From Rikenellaceae bacterium (GTDB lineage: Bacteria > Bacteroidota > Bacteroidia > Bacteroidales > Rikenellaceae): DNA of 64,000 nucleotides. A program made the translations under genes and the position numbers. The stretch spans positions 62,001 to 126,000 of the forward strand of contig SUZI01000003.1 in assembly GCA_015060005.1 (NCBI GenBank), read 5' to 3'. Below, one piece after another: positions 8,294 through 16,401 of the stretch; position 1 is the stretch's first letter; every line of letters starts with the position of its first letter. The notes under the pieces were generated by a model. The model was given only the letters and a program-made list of their open reading frames with translations, was not told the origin of the DNA and did not search any database.

Positions 8294-9922
8294 TTACTCG
8301 TAAAGGAATCGCTTTATCGAATGTTTAGGAGTGTGCTGGAAGCCCTCCTCCAAAATCTCAATCTGAACAACCTTGCTATATGCTGGCATCTGTGCGTTGA
8401 GAGCTATACGGTTCTGCTCCATTGCCTCAGCGAGCTCCTCCTTCGAGAGCTTGTCCTCTGTTGTTGCAACCAGAGCCACCAACTTACCCTTGCGGTCAAC
8501 CACCAGCGACTCAGCAACGTATGGCATTGCGTTCAATACGCACTCTACCTCCTCAGGATATATGTTCTGACCATTTGCAGTCAAAATCATACACTTGCTA
8601 CGACCCTTGATAAAGATGTTACCGCCCTTGTCGACGACGCCCAGGTCGCCTGTCTTGAGGTAACCATCCTCAGTGAATGTAGCAGCTGTCGCCTCAGGGT
8701 TCTTATAATATCCCTTCATCACGTTAGCACCCTTCACCTGAATCTCGCCTACCACCTGCTGTGGGTTCTTCGAGTCGATACGCACCTCCATATCTGTTAC
8801 GATGCGACCACAAGAGCCCTTACGGAAGCTATCCCAAGGCGAGTATCCAATCAGCGGAGCACACTCGGTCATACCATAACCTACGGTGTAAGGCAACTTA
8901 ACAGCCTTCATCACCTTCTCCACAGCTGGGTTCAATGCAGCACCACCCAATACGATAGAACGCAGGTTGCCACCAAAAGTAGTGAGCAACTTCTCACGCA
9001 CCTTACCATATATAATATTCTTCACACCAGGGATTGCTGTCAGTATACGCATCGCTGGCTTCTGCAATGTAGGCATCACCTTACCCTTAAAAATCTTCTC
9101 CATCACGAGTGGCACGGTGATAAGCAGATAAGGCTTCACATCAGCCAACGCCTGCATCAGCACTGTTGGTGTTGGGGTCTTACCCAAGAAATATGTATGA
9201 CCGCCACCACAGATAGGATAGATAAACTCAAATGCCATACCATACATATGAGCCAGAGGCAACATCGATATGATGTTATCGCCATCCTTTACAGGGATAT
9301 GGCTCAATGCAAACTCAACGTTTGATGATATGTTGCGAGCTGTCAACATCACACCCTTGGGCGACGATGTAGTACCCGATGTGTAGTTGATGATTGTCAA
9401 ATCCTCCATATCGCCTGTCTTGAACGACAGAGCCTCCTGACGCTTCTCGAAAGCTATCGTAGCAGGAGTATTCTCATACGCCTTAGCTATCACAGCCTCC
9501 AAATCTATATCTTTTGCATAGAGAGCCTTGAAATTCTCCAAATCAATTGCCGCCTTCAACTGTGGCATAGCCTCCTTTGGCATAACCTCCCAGTTCTTTG
9601 ACTCAGTGAAGAGCACTACGCTCTCCGAGTGGTCAACCAAGTTAGCAGTCTGCTCTGGCAGGAACTCGTGCAACAGAGGTACTGCCACAGCACGGTAAGT
9701 TACACTTGCAAAGAATGCGATAGCCCAGTGAGCCGAGTTCTTTGCCGAGAGTGCAATCTTATCGCCAGGCTTCACACCAACAGCCTCAAATACCTCGTGC
9801 AAACGCACAATCTGAGTTGCGATATCAGCAAAGGTAAAATCCTTACCTTTATAGTCGCTCAATGCCTGCTTTTCCCACTTGGCGAGCATCGACTCCCTTA
9901 AAATTTCCAAATAATGTCTCAT
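8294..9922 (-). CDS. AMP-forming acyl-CoA/acyl-ACP synthetase (long-chain fatty acid ligase type)
   Basis: Activates a carboxylic acid, probably a fatty acid, as the acyl-adenylate and passes it to CoA or a carrier protein. The 542 residues contain the ANL superfamily motifs in order: the phosphate loop INYTSGTTSSPKGVML (about 178-193), LPLAHMYGMAFEF, the adenine motif GYGMTECAPLIGYS, GYLKTGDLG and the C-terminal FIKGRSKCMILTANGQNIYP with YSKV near the end. The nearby acyl-ACP thioesterase and acpP suggest acyl-chain recycling, but the chain length and acceptor are not evident from sequence. Confidence 0.88.
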   Translation of the reverse strand: MRHYLEILRESMLAKWEKQALSDYKGKDFTFADIATQIVRLHEVFEAVGVKPGDKIALSAKNSAHWAIAFFASVTYRAVAVPLLHEFLPEQTANLVDHSESVVLFTESKNWEVMPKEAMPQLKAAIDLENFKALYAKDIDLEAVIAKAYENTPATIAFEKRQEALSFKTGDMEDLTIINYTSGTTSSPKGVMLTARNISSNVEFALSHIPVKDGDNIISMLPLAHMYGMAFEFIYPICGGGHTYFLGKTPTPTVLMQALADVKPYLLITVPLVMEKIFKGKVMPTLQKPAMRILTAIPGVKNIIYGKVREKLLTTFGGNLRSIVLGGAALNPAVEKVMKAVKLPYTVGYGMTECAPLIGYSPWDSFRKGSCGRIVTDMEVRIDSKNPQQVVGEIQVKGANVMKGYYKNPEATAATFTEDGYLKTGDLGVVDKGGNIFIKGRSKCMILTANGQNIYPEEVECVLNAMPYVAESLVVDRKGKLVALVATTEDKLSKEELAEAMEQNRIALNAQMPAYSKVVQIEILEEGFQHTPKHSIKRFLYE

Positions 9923-10133
9923 CTTACAATTCTAAAGTATTCTACTAATTATTCCTTATATTTATAGCATCCGCTCGGAGCGAAAACCAATTCGACAATG
10001 CGAATGTCGCACAAGTTTCGAAAATCACAAAATTTTAGTGATAAACCACCCGTTGGTGGGACAAAATCCTTATAAGGGATAAAAATCGTAATTTTTGGGG
10101 CGAATTTTCATAGTTGGCATATCCATTAGGGAT
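9923..10133. other. AT-rich intergenic stretch with small palindromes
   Basis: No gene is visible. It holds several short inverted repeats: ATCAC (10024-10028) with GTGAT (10038-10042) around an AAATTTT centre, and CCACC with GGTGG just after. The region contains the leader of the acyl synthetase gene on the minus strand; I find no convincing TAnnTTTG box in it. Confidence 0.4.
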
Positions 10134-10169
10134 AAAAAATAAGGCTCGGTTATTTCATTAACCAAGCCT
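10134..10169 (-). terminator. Terminator overlapping the stop codon of the LytTR gene
   Basis: On the minus strand 10159-10169 pairs with 10142-10152 (11 pairs, one G-T wobble), followed by a T-rich run (10139-10134). The gene's TAA (10152-10150) is part of the stem. Confidence 0.85.
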
Positions 10170-11010
10170 GTACTGCCTCTGCGTATGTCTTCGATATCGG
10201 GATATCGGGTACTCCTTCGACCCCAAACTCCACGAACAAACCCTCCTTCTCGCGACGCAGGACTTTGATAATTTCTATGTTAATCATATACGAGCGATGA
10301 CATCTGATTATCGATGTCGAAGCCAAGTGGTCAGCCACGCACTTGAGTGTATTTCTCACCATCACCTTCTTCGGCAGGTTGTTATTCAGATACCATACAC
10401 ACACATAGTTATCCGCCGACTCTATCAATATCAGGTTCTCTCGTCTGACCGAAAGACGCATCTCGCCCTTCTCGTCATAAATCTGAATATAGGCATTCTG
10501 CAACACCGTCTCATCCTCGGCTATCGTTGCACGCAACATCTTTAGCTGTGCCACACGCTCACGCCAGATGAAGTAGATGTAACACATCACATACGGGATG
10601 AACAGCACCAATATCGTCTTTATCAACGAGTTATGAAACAGCGTAATCACACTCTTATCCGTATCGGTAAAGAGTGCCGCTACGGTATAAATCGTAGCCA
10701 TTATCACAATCTCCAGGAATACCCACAATATGTAATGTATGTACGAAATCGGCTTGCGACGTGTATATATTCCCATCAGCGTGCGGCTCACCGCCACCAC
10801 AGCCATTCCCACCAAAATCATCATCACCGTGATGAGCTGTATGGAGAGCTCCTTAGGGATATTGAGCCACGGGAAAAGGTTTGCGTCGCCAATCTTATCA
10901 AAGTCGAATGGGTCATATACATTGATAAACACCCAGGCGAAGATAGGCACAAAGACTATCATCGCCACCTGGTTGGCACGCTTGTATATAAACGAAGGAA
11001 TTGGTATCAT
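10150..11010 (-). CDS. Membrane-anchored LytTR-type transcription regulator
   Basis: 286 residues. The N-terminal half has about four membrane segments (around residues 16-35, 52-74, 90-116 and 128-150). The C-terminal part (about 185-285) is a LytTR DNA-binding domain, recognised by the segments ENLILIESADNYVCVWYLNN, VRNTLKCVADHL, IIRCHRSYMINIEII and PISKTYAEAVQAWL. There is no receiver domain, so it is a one-component membrane regulator that presumably senses something in or near the membrane. The thioesterase gene ends eight bases upstream of its ATG, so the two are likely in one operon. Confidence 0.85.
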   Translation of the reverse strand: MIPIPSFIYKRANQVAMIVFVPIFAWVFINVYDPFDFDKIGDANLFPWLNIPKELSIQLITVMMILVGMAVVAVSRTLMGIYTRRKPISYIHYILWVFLEIVIMATIYTVAALFTDTDKSVITLFHNSLIKTILVLFIPYVMCYIYFIWRERVAQLKMLRATIAEDETVLQNAYIQIYDEKGEMRLSVRRENLILIESADNYVCVWYLNNNLPKKVMVRNTLKCVADHLASTSIIRCHRSYMINIEIIKVLRREKEGLFVEFGVEGVPDIPISKTYAEAVQAWLMK

Positions 11011-11018
11011 TGCCTCAT

Positions 11019-11744
11019 CTATTTAACCTCAATTACTGCTCTGCACAACGCCTCTGCCGCCTGATTTTTGAACTCAAAGGTATAACCTGCCTCCGACTCC
11101 TCCACGTGAAGGTTCAACACATCACCATAGCGAGCCTCCTTCACGAAATTCAAATCCAAGCGAAGTCCCTCCAACTTCTCAAGCTTCTCTATCGGCATTG
11201 CGTCAGACATCAGGTCGATATAACGCATAGTGTTCATATGGCGGTTGAAGTCAATATCGCTATATGCCACCTTATGCACCAGCTGAGGCTCTCCTGCCAC
11301 CGCTCCTACACGTTTTGGAGCAGCACAAGGTGATGGAGCATCGACTATTGTACCCTCGTGCACCTTCGCCAGCGTATTCATATCGACAGGCATACGTGTC
11401 GCAAAGTCCAGCATACACCACTGCGACACCGCACGGGCGAAGAGTCGTCCCTCGCCATCCACCAGCTCAAAGTTACGCGTCGATGCCAGACGGTTATATC
11501 CGCCAATCCACGTGTAGAGTGTAAACTCGCTATACTCTTTAGGCATATAATCTATCTCCACACACATACGCGACAACACCCAGCCGAAGTTCTTCTCTGC
11601 CAACACATCTATTCCAAATCCGCGTCGGTAGGCATCCTGTCCTGCGGCGTGTAGTATCATATCACACATTCCCGACAGCGATGCACGTGATGTGAAATCT
11701 ACGTACTGCGGTGCTATTGTAAACTTAAAAACACTCTTGTCCAT
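11019..11744 (-). CDS. Acyl-ACP thioesterase (FatA/FatB type)
   Basis: Releases free fatty acids from acyl-ACP. It has 241 residues with two hotdog domains, as in bacterial members of PF01643. The N-terminal domain has VDFTSRASLSGMCDMILHAA and WVLSRMCVEIDYMP. The C-terminal domain holds the active-site region VAYSDIDFNRHMNTMRYIDL, with the conserved Asn-x-His. It is first in a likely two-gene unit with the LytTR regulator. Confidence 0.9.
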   Translation of the reverse strand: MDKSVFKFTIAPQYVDFTSRASLSGMCDMILHAAGQDAYRRGFGIDVLAEKNFGWVLSRMCVEIDYMPKEYSEFTLYTWIGGYNRLASTRNFELVDGEGRLFARAVSQWCMLDFATRMPVDMNTLAKVHEGTIVDAPSPCAAPKRVGAVAGEPQLVHKVAYSDIDFNRHMNTMRYIDLMSDAMPIEKLEKLEGLRLDLNFVKEARYGDVLNLHVEESEAGYTFEFKNQAAEALCRAVIEVK

Positions 11745-11768
11745 CTCTTAATCTAATAACCTTGTGTG

Positions 11769-11799
11769 CAAAGTTACACAAAAAGTGCAAAACCACAAA
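11769..11799 (-). promoter_or_regulatory. Promoter of the thioesterase-LytTR operon
   Basis: On the minus strand TTTG (11799 to 11796), a 19-base spacer and TAACTTTG (11776 to 11769) match the Bacteroidota consensus. The thioesterase ATG starts 25 bases downstream. Confidence 0.7.
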
Positions 11800-11851
11800 A
11801 TTGCCTTTTGCAGGAAAAAGAGCCATAAAAATCCGCAGAATAAAAAATATT

Positions 11852-11868
11852 ACGTAACTTTGTTACGT
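11852..11868 (+). promoter_or_regulatory. Dyad spanning the rarA -7 box
   Basis: ACGTAAC (11852-11858), TTT, GTTACGT (11862-11868) is a perfect 7-base inverted repeat. It contains the -7 box TAACTTTG (11855-11862), 20 bases before the rarA ATG. A protein bound to the dyad would block this promoter, so it may be an operator. Confidence 0.5.
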
Positions 11869-11881
11869 TATACATTCGATT

Positions 11882-13159
11882 ATGAGCAAACCATTGGCAG
11901 AGCGTCTGCGTCCGCAGACCATTGATGAGTATATAGGTCAGTCGCACTTGGTGGGCGAGGACGGTGTCTTCCGTAAGTTTCTCTCTACGGGCAACACCCC
12001 ATCATTTATTTTGTGGGGTCCTCCGGGTGTCGGTAAGACCACCCTTGCACGTCTTGTAGCCAACCACCTCAACCGCCCCTTCTATACCCTCTCGGCTGTT
12101 ACCGCCGGTGTCAAGGAGGTACGCGAGGTCATCGAGTCGGCACGTAAACAGAGCCTCTTCAACCAGAGGTCGGCTTTTCTGTTCATCGATGAGATTCACC
12201 GCTTCAACAAGAGCCAGCAGGACTCTCTGCTGGGTGCTGTCGAGCAGGGTGTCATAACTCTGATAGGTGCTACTACCGAGAATCCCTCGTTCGAGGTCAT
12301 CTCGCCTCTTTTGAGCCGCTGCCAGGTCTATATCCTCCGCTCGATGAACGATGACGAGCTCTCCACCCTGCTCCACCGTGCTATCTCTACCGATGAGGAG
12401 CTCAAGGCACGCAACGTACGTGTCGAGCAGACCGAGGCTCTCTTCCGCTTCTCGGGCGGTGATGCCCGTAAGTTACTCAATATCATCGACATTGTGGCAG
12501 GTGCTACCGATGGCGATATCACTATCAACGACGATGTCATCACCCAGGCTCTGCAACAAAATATAGCCCTTTATGATAAGAATGGCGAGCAGCACTACGA
12601 TGTCATTTCTGCCTTCATCAAGTCTGTTCGTGGCAGCGACCCCAATGCCGCTATATACTATTTAGCACGTATGCTCGCTGGTGGCGAGGAGCCACGCTTC
12701 ATCGCCCGCCGCTTAGTCATCCTCGCCTCGGAGGATATAGGTCTGGCTAACCCCAACGCTTTGCTGCTGGCTAATGCCTGCTTCGACACGGTGCACAAGA
12801 TAGGTATGCCCGAGGCACGCATCACTCTTGCCGAGACAACCATCTATTTAGCCACAAGCCCCAAGAGCAACTCGGCTTATGCCGCTATTAACGAGGCACT
12901 TAAGATGGTCAGTCGCGACACCACCAACCGTCCCGTTCCGCTGCATCTACGCAATGCTCCGACGAAGCTGATGAGCGAGGCTGGCTATGGCAAGGAGTAC
13001 AAATATGCCCACGACTACGAAGGCTCTTTCACCCGTCAGGAGTTCCTTCCCGAGTCGCTCAGCGGCACTACGTTCTACCACCCTCATAAGGACAACGCCA
13101 CCGAAGTGAAGATTGCCGAGCGTATTGCTGCGTGGTGGGGCGACAAATACGAACATTAG
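11882..13159 (+). CDS. rarA: Replication-associated recombination protein A (AAA+ ATPase)
   Basis: RarA/MgsA acts at stalled replication forks, with clamp-loader-like ATPase activity. It has 425 residues. The Walker A motif GPPGVGKT is at 46-53, the Walker B motif is [16 protein letters not shown], sensor 1 is [20 protein letters not shown] and sensor 2 is [11 protein letters not shown]. The C-terminal tetramerisation part includes [18 protein letters not shown] and SEDIGLANP. It begins 20 bases after a promoter box that lies inside a perfect dyad. Confidence 0.95.
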   Translation: MSKPLAERLRPQTIDEYIGQSHLVGEDGVFRKFLSTGNTPSFILWGPPGVGKTTLARLVANHLNRPFYTLSAVTAGVKEVREVIESARKQSLFNQRSAFLFIDEIHRFNKSQQDSLLGAVEQGVITLIGATTENPSFEVISPLLSRCQVYILRSMNDDELSTLLHRAISTDEELKARNVRVEQTEALFRFSGGDARKLLNIIDIVAGATDGDITINDDVITQALQQNIALYDKNGEQHYDVISAFIKSVRGSDPNAAIYYLARMLAGGEEPRFIARRLVILASEDIGLANPNALLLANACFDTVHKIGMPEARITLAETTIYLATSPKSNSAYAAINEALKMVSRDTTNRPVPLHLRNAPTKLMSEAGYGKEYKYAHDYEGSFTRQEFLPESLSGTTFYHPHKDNATEVKIAERIAAWWGDKYEH

Positions 13160-13193
13160 GCACAAGGTTTGTTAGTTATCAATGAGACACAAT

Positions 13194-14138
13194 ATGAACA
13201 AGACAATTCTGACGCTTATCATCAGCATAATTTTCCTCGGCACAGCTGCCGCAGCACCACATAAGACAACATATCTCTACGCCGAGAAGGATGGCGAGAA
13301 GCTCTATCTCGACCACTACCACTCATCCGTCAAGGGTGAGCGAGGCTGTGTGGTCTTTCTCTTTGGCGGAGCTTTCGTTGGCGGTGTCCGCGACAATGAG
13401 GCTTATAACGACTATTTCGAGTTTCTCACTCGCGAGGGCTGGGATGTAGTCTCTATCGACTACCGCTTGGGACTGAAGCCTATGACCCAGAGCGATATGC
13501 AGCCCACTCTGCGTGAGACTATCGGCTTGCTCTACAATGCAGTAAATATCGCTGTCGAGGACCTCTACTCGGCTACCCTCTTCATCCTCGACAACGCCGA
13601 CCGCTGGAGTATCGACCCCGAGAAGATTGTCATCAGTGGCTCGAGTGCAGGTGCTATCACCGTTTTGCAGGCGGAGAACGAGCTGTGTAACCACGGCGAG
13701 CTTGCTACTGTTCTCCCCGAGGGTTTCCGCTACGCAGGTGTCATCTCTTTTGCAGGTGCTATCTTCTCCGTTAGTGGCGAGCCCCAGTGGGCAGAGAAAC
13801 CTGCTCCTATTATGTTCTTTCACGGCAATTCCGACCAGCAGGTACCCTACAAGAAAGCAACTCTGTTGGGCGTAGGCTTCTATGGCTCGAACTATCTTGT
13901 CAGCCAATTCAATAAACTCGATGTGCCCTATTGGTTCTATATGGTTAAGTATGGTACCCACGATTTGGCTGTTACCCCTATGCGAAACAATTTGGCACAC
14001 ATCCGTGAGTTCCTGAAGAGCTTTGTCCTTGCTGGCGAGCACTCGCAGCGTACCACCGAGGTTAGCGATACAGCTTTTCCGAAGCGACCTACCTCGTTTG
14101 ATGTCAAGGATTATATCTCAGCTAACTACGGTAACTAA
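13194..14138 (+). CDS. Secreted alpha/beta-hydrolase (esterase/lipase-like)
   Basis: 314 residues from the ATG at 13194 (MNKTILTLIISIIFLGTAAA, a clear signal peptide); an in-frame ATG four codons upstream is also possible. The alpha/beta hydrolase core shows the oxyanion-hole region VVFLFGGAFVGGVRD, the nucleophile elbow ISGSSAGAIT and a C-terminal His in KYGTHDLAV, with an acidic residue before it in FHGNSDQQVPY. The substrate is unknown; carboxyl esters of polysaccharides or peptides are both plausible. The last base of its stop codon is the first base of the next ATG. Confidence 0.8.
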   Translation: MNKTILTLIISIIFLGTAAAAPHKTTYLYAEKDGEKLYLDHYHSSVKGERGCVVFLFGGAFVGGVRDNEAYNDYFEFLTREGWDVVSIDYRLGLKPMTQSDMQPTLRETIGLLYNAVNIAVEDLYSATLFILDNADRWSIDPEKIVISGSSAGAITVLQAENELCNHGELATVLPEGFRYAGVISFAGAIFSVSGEPQWAEKPAPIMFFHGNSDQQVPYKKATLLGVGFYGSNYLVSQFNKLDVPYWFYMVKYGTHDLAVTPMRNNLAHIREFLKSFVLAGEHSQRTTEVSDTAFPKRPTSFDVKDYISANYGN

Positions 14139-14638
14139 TGCGACGTATAGGTGTAATATCCGACACTCACGGCACTTTCGATGAGCCATTGCGTGAGTTT
14201 CTGAAGGATGTCGACGAGATATGGCACGCCGGCGATGTAGGCTCATTGGAGCTTGCCGACCAGATAGCGGCTTTCAAACCTCTGAAAGTTGTCTATGGCA
14301 ATATCGACGGAGGCGTTACACGTCGTGTGCTGAGCGAGTTCAACTGCTTTGAGTGCGAGGGTAAGAGGGTCCTTATCACCCATATCGGAGGCTATCCACG
14401 CCACTACTCGCCCCAGGCTGTTGCTCGCATCCAGCAACTCAAGCCCGATATCTTTGTCGCAGGACACTCCCACATACTGAAGGTCATCTACGACCCCATC
14501 TATAACCTCCTCCACATCAACCCTGGGGCTGCCGGCACCTATGGTTTCCATAAGGTACGCACCGCTATCCGCTTTACTATTGATGGCACCGACATACGCG
14601 ATATGGAGATAGGCGAATGGCAAAGAATACTCAAGTAG
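14138..14638 (+). CDS. YfcE/MJ0936-type metallophosphoesterase
   Basis: 166 residues. The calcineurin-like phosphodiesterase metal motifs are complete: SDTHG near the N-terminus, WHAGDVG, YGNIDG (GNxD), LITHIGG and VAGHSHI. Members hydrolyse artificial phosphodiesters, and the natural substrate is unsettled. It overlaps the hydrolase stop by one base (TAATG), so the two are translationally linked. Confidence 0.88.
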   Translation: MRRIGVISDTHGTFDEPLREFLKDVDEIWHAGDVGSLELADQIAAFKPLKVVYGNIDGGVTRRVLSEFNCFECEGKRVLITHIGGYPRHYSPQAVARIQQLKPDIFVAGHSHILKVIYDPIYNLLHINPGAAGTYGFHKVRTAIRFTIDGTDIRDMEIGEWQRILK

Positions 14639-14649
14639 AATGATGAAAA

Positions 14650-14690
14650 AAAATGGGCGCGTCTAACAAGTTTATAGACACGCCCATTTT
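14650..14690. terminator. Hairpin terminator after the phosphodiesterase gene
   Basis: AAAATGGGCGCGTCTA (14650-14665) pairs with TAGACACGCCCATTTT (14675-14690), with one C-A mismatch. It is A-rich before and T-rich after, so it can act in both directions. Confidence 0.8.
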
Positions 14691-14693
14691 GTT

Positions 14694-15010
14694 AGAAGTT
14701 GTATAACAAGAGGGATTTCAAGGCTTAACCCATCTTTGATGGTTTTTGGTTGCTTCGGCTCACGAAACAAATTCATTTGTTTTGTTTTCGCCTTAATCGC
14801 AACCTTGCGAAACTCGAGAAACCGCAGTTTACTTGGTGTAAATGAGGATTCCGAGGTCAAGGCAGATGCCGAAAGAGCCTTGTTACCCCATTATCATAGA
14901 AGTTGTATAACAAGAGCTATTTTGAAGCTGCTCGCAGACCGAGGAACCGCAGTTTACTCGGCGTAAATGAGGATTCCGAGGTCAAGGCAGATGCCGAAAG
15001 AGCCTTGTTA
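14694..15010. repeat. Two copies of the structured intergenic repeat (locus A)
   Basis: Two units lie between the convergent phosphodiesterase and pseudouridine synthase genes. Each starts with the same 19 bases (14694-14712 and 14898-14916), containing TAACAAG, and ends in CTTGTTA (14879-14885 and 15004-15010), which is its reverse complement. Inside each is the core AACCGCAG, hairpin TTTAC-loop-GTAAA, TGAGGATT (hairpins 14828-14842 and 14953-14967). From the core to the end the units are nearly identical; the first carries about 80 extra bases before the core. Short open frames here are not credible genes. This accounts for the whole 14639-15024 gap. Confidence 0.85.
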
Positions 15011-15024
15011 GACAGCTTCTCTTT

Positions 15025-16149
15025 TTACTCGTAGCGACCACTCTTTAGTCGATCCACCTCATCCTTCGTCAGGAAACGCCAAGCACCACGCTTGAGATTT
15101 TTCTTTGTGATACCTGCATAGTATACGCGGTCGAGCTTCTGCACCGAATAACCTAAGTACTCAAATATACGACGCACGATACGGTTTCTTCCCGAGTGAA
15201 TCTCTATGCCGACCTCCTTCTTGCTCTCATCTACATAAGCCACCTCATCGGCATATATCTCGCCATCCTCGAGGGTGATACCCTCTGTGATACGCTCCAT
15301 ATCGGCACGTGTCAGAGGCTTGTCGAGTGATACCTGATATATCTTTTTCTTCTCTAACGATGGGTGTGTGAGCTGACGTGTTACGTCGCCATCGTTCGTG
15401 AAGAGTAGCAATCCGAGTGAGTTCTTATCTAATCTGCCTACGGGGTATATACGCTCTGTACAGGCATCCTTCACAAGCTCCATCACTGTCTTATCGGCGT
15501 GAGGGTCCTCCAACGATGTTACATAACCCTTTGGCTTGTTAAGCACCAGGTATACCTTTTTCTCGCCCTGGATACGCTCGCCATTAAACTTCACCTCATC
15601 TGTTGGGCGTATCTTCACTCCCAACTCCGATACTATCTCGCCATTCACTGTTACCAGACCTGCCTGGATGAAGTCATCCGCCTCACGACGTGAGCAGAGT
15701 CCCGACTGGGCGAGGAAACGATTTAGACGCATCTCATCTGGCTGTTTAGCCGCATACTTTGGATACGAACGCTTCTCCTCGCTACGATAACTCTTCTTAA
15801 AGCTACCTATCGCACCTCTACGTGGCGAGCTACCTGCTCCGAACTTTGACTTAGCACCAAATCCGCTCTTCTGACCGCCCTCGGCACGATATCCACCGCG
15901 AACGCTGCCTCTTGCACCACTTCGTGGCTGCTGCTCGCCTACGGGACGGTTATCAGCCGTAAAGTTAGGGTTGTATGAAGCTCTACGCTCTCGCTGTGGA
16001 GCACTTTTCTGGCGAAAATCTCCCCCGTTGTCGGCATCACGCTGAGGACGAGGGCTACGCTCAACTCGCTGTGTCGATGATACTCGCTGACGCTTGTCGC
16101 GACCAAAACGACTAACTGCCGATGTTGAGTCCTTCTTAAAATCTCTCAT
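15025..16149 (-). CDS. RNA pseudouridine synthase (RluB/RsuA family) with basic disordered N-terminus
   Basis: Converts uridine to pseudouridine in rRNA. From the ATG at 16149 (MRDFKKDSTSAVSRFGRDKR) it has 374 residues. The first 130 or so are rich in R, G, S and Q. An S4 domain follows (MRLNRFLAQSGLCSRREADD), then the catalytic domain with YPVGRLDKNSLGLLLFTNDG, which has the catalytic Asp in GRLD, and the C-terminal SGRNRIVRRIFEYLG. The open frame extends to 16209, but a -7 box at 16207-16214 overlaps that position, which favours the ATG at 16149 or 16176. The exact rRNA target cannot be told from sequence. Confidence 0.88.
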   Translation of the reverse strand: MRDFKKDSTSAVSRFGRDKRQRVSSTQRVERSPRPQRDADNGGDFRQKSAPQRERRASYNPNFTADNRPVGEQQPRSGARGSVRGGYRAEGGQKSGFGAKSKFGAGSSPRRGAIGSFKKSYRSEEKRSYPKYAAKQPDEMRLNRFLAQSGLCSRREADDFIQAGLVTVNGEIVSELGVKIRPTDEVKFNGERIQGEKKVYLVLNKPKGYVTSLEDPHADKTVMELVKDACTERIYPVGRLDKNSLGLLLFTNDGDVTRQLTHPSLEKKKIYQVSLDKPLTRADMERITEGITLEDGEIYADEVAYVDESKKEVGIEIHSGRNRIVRRIFEYLGYSVQKLDRVYYAGITKKNLKRGAWRFLTKDEVDRLKSGRYE

Positions 16150-16206
16150 ACTATTATTCTCTTTATTGACCTGCATCACGCATCGCGATGCTCTAATTTT
16201 CAGCGA

Positions 16207-16214
16207 CAAAGGTA
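16207..16214 (-). promoter_or_regulatory. -7 box of the pseudouridine synthase gene
   Basis: TACCTTTG on the minus strand (16214 to 16207). It decides the start: the upstream-most in-frame codon at 16209 would lie inside the promoter. No clear -33 box. The remaining bases up to 16401 contain no gene. Confidence 0.5.
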
Positions 16215-16401
16215 GTTATTTTTTACAGAAAACATCACCTCGCATCAAAAAATATGCTACATACGCCCTTTCCGACTATTTCGCCACAATACGCCACTGG
16301 TTGTCGACGTTATTTTTTTGTCTATATGTTTTGACCTAAACCATTTTTTACCGAAATTTGTACCTATATAAATATTAGAACAAATAAAACTTTCTGCATA
16401 T

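Noticed and set aside
8252..9325. 357-codon open frame opposite the acyl synthetase gene
   Set aside because: Antisense shadow of a gene with complete ANL motifs; the product is Cys/His/Leu-rich without any family feature.
14672..14860. Short minus-strand open frame in the intergenic repeat at locus A
   Set aside because: Its peptide is simply the repeat core read in one frame; similar peptides would arise from every copy of the repeat.
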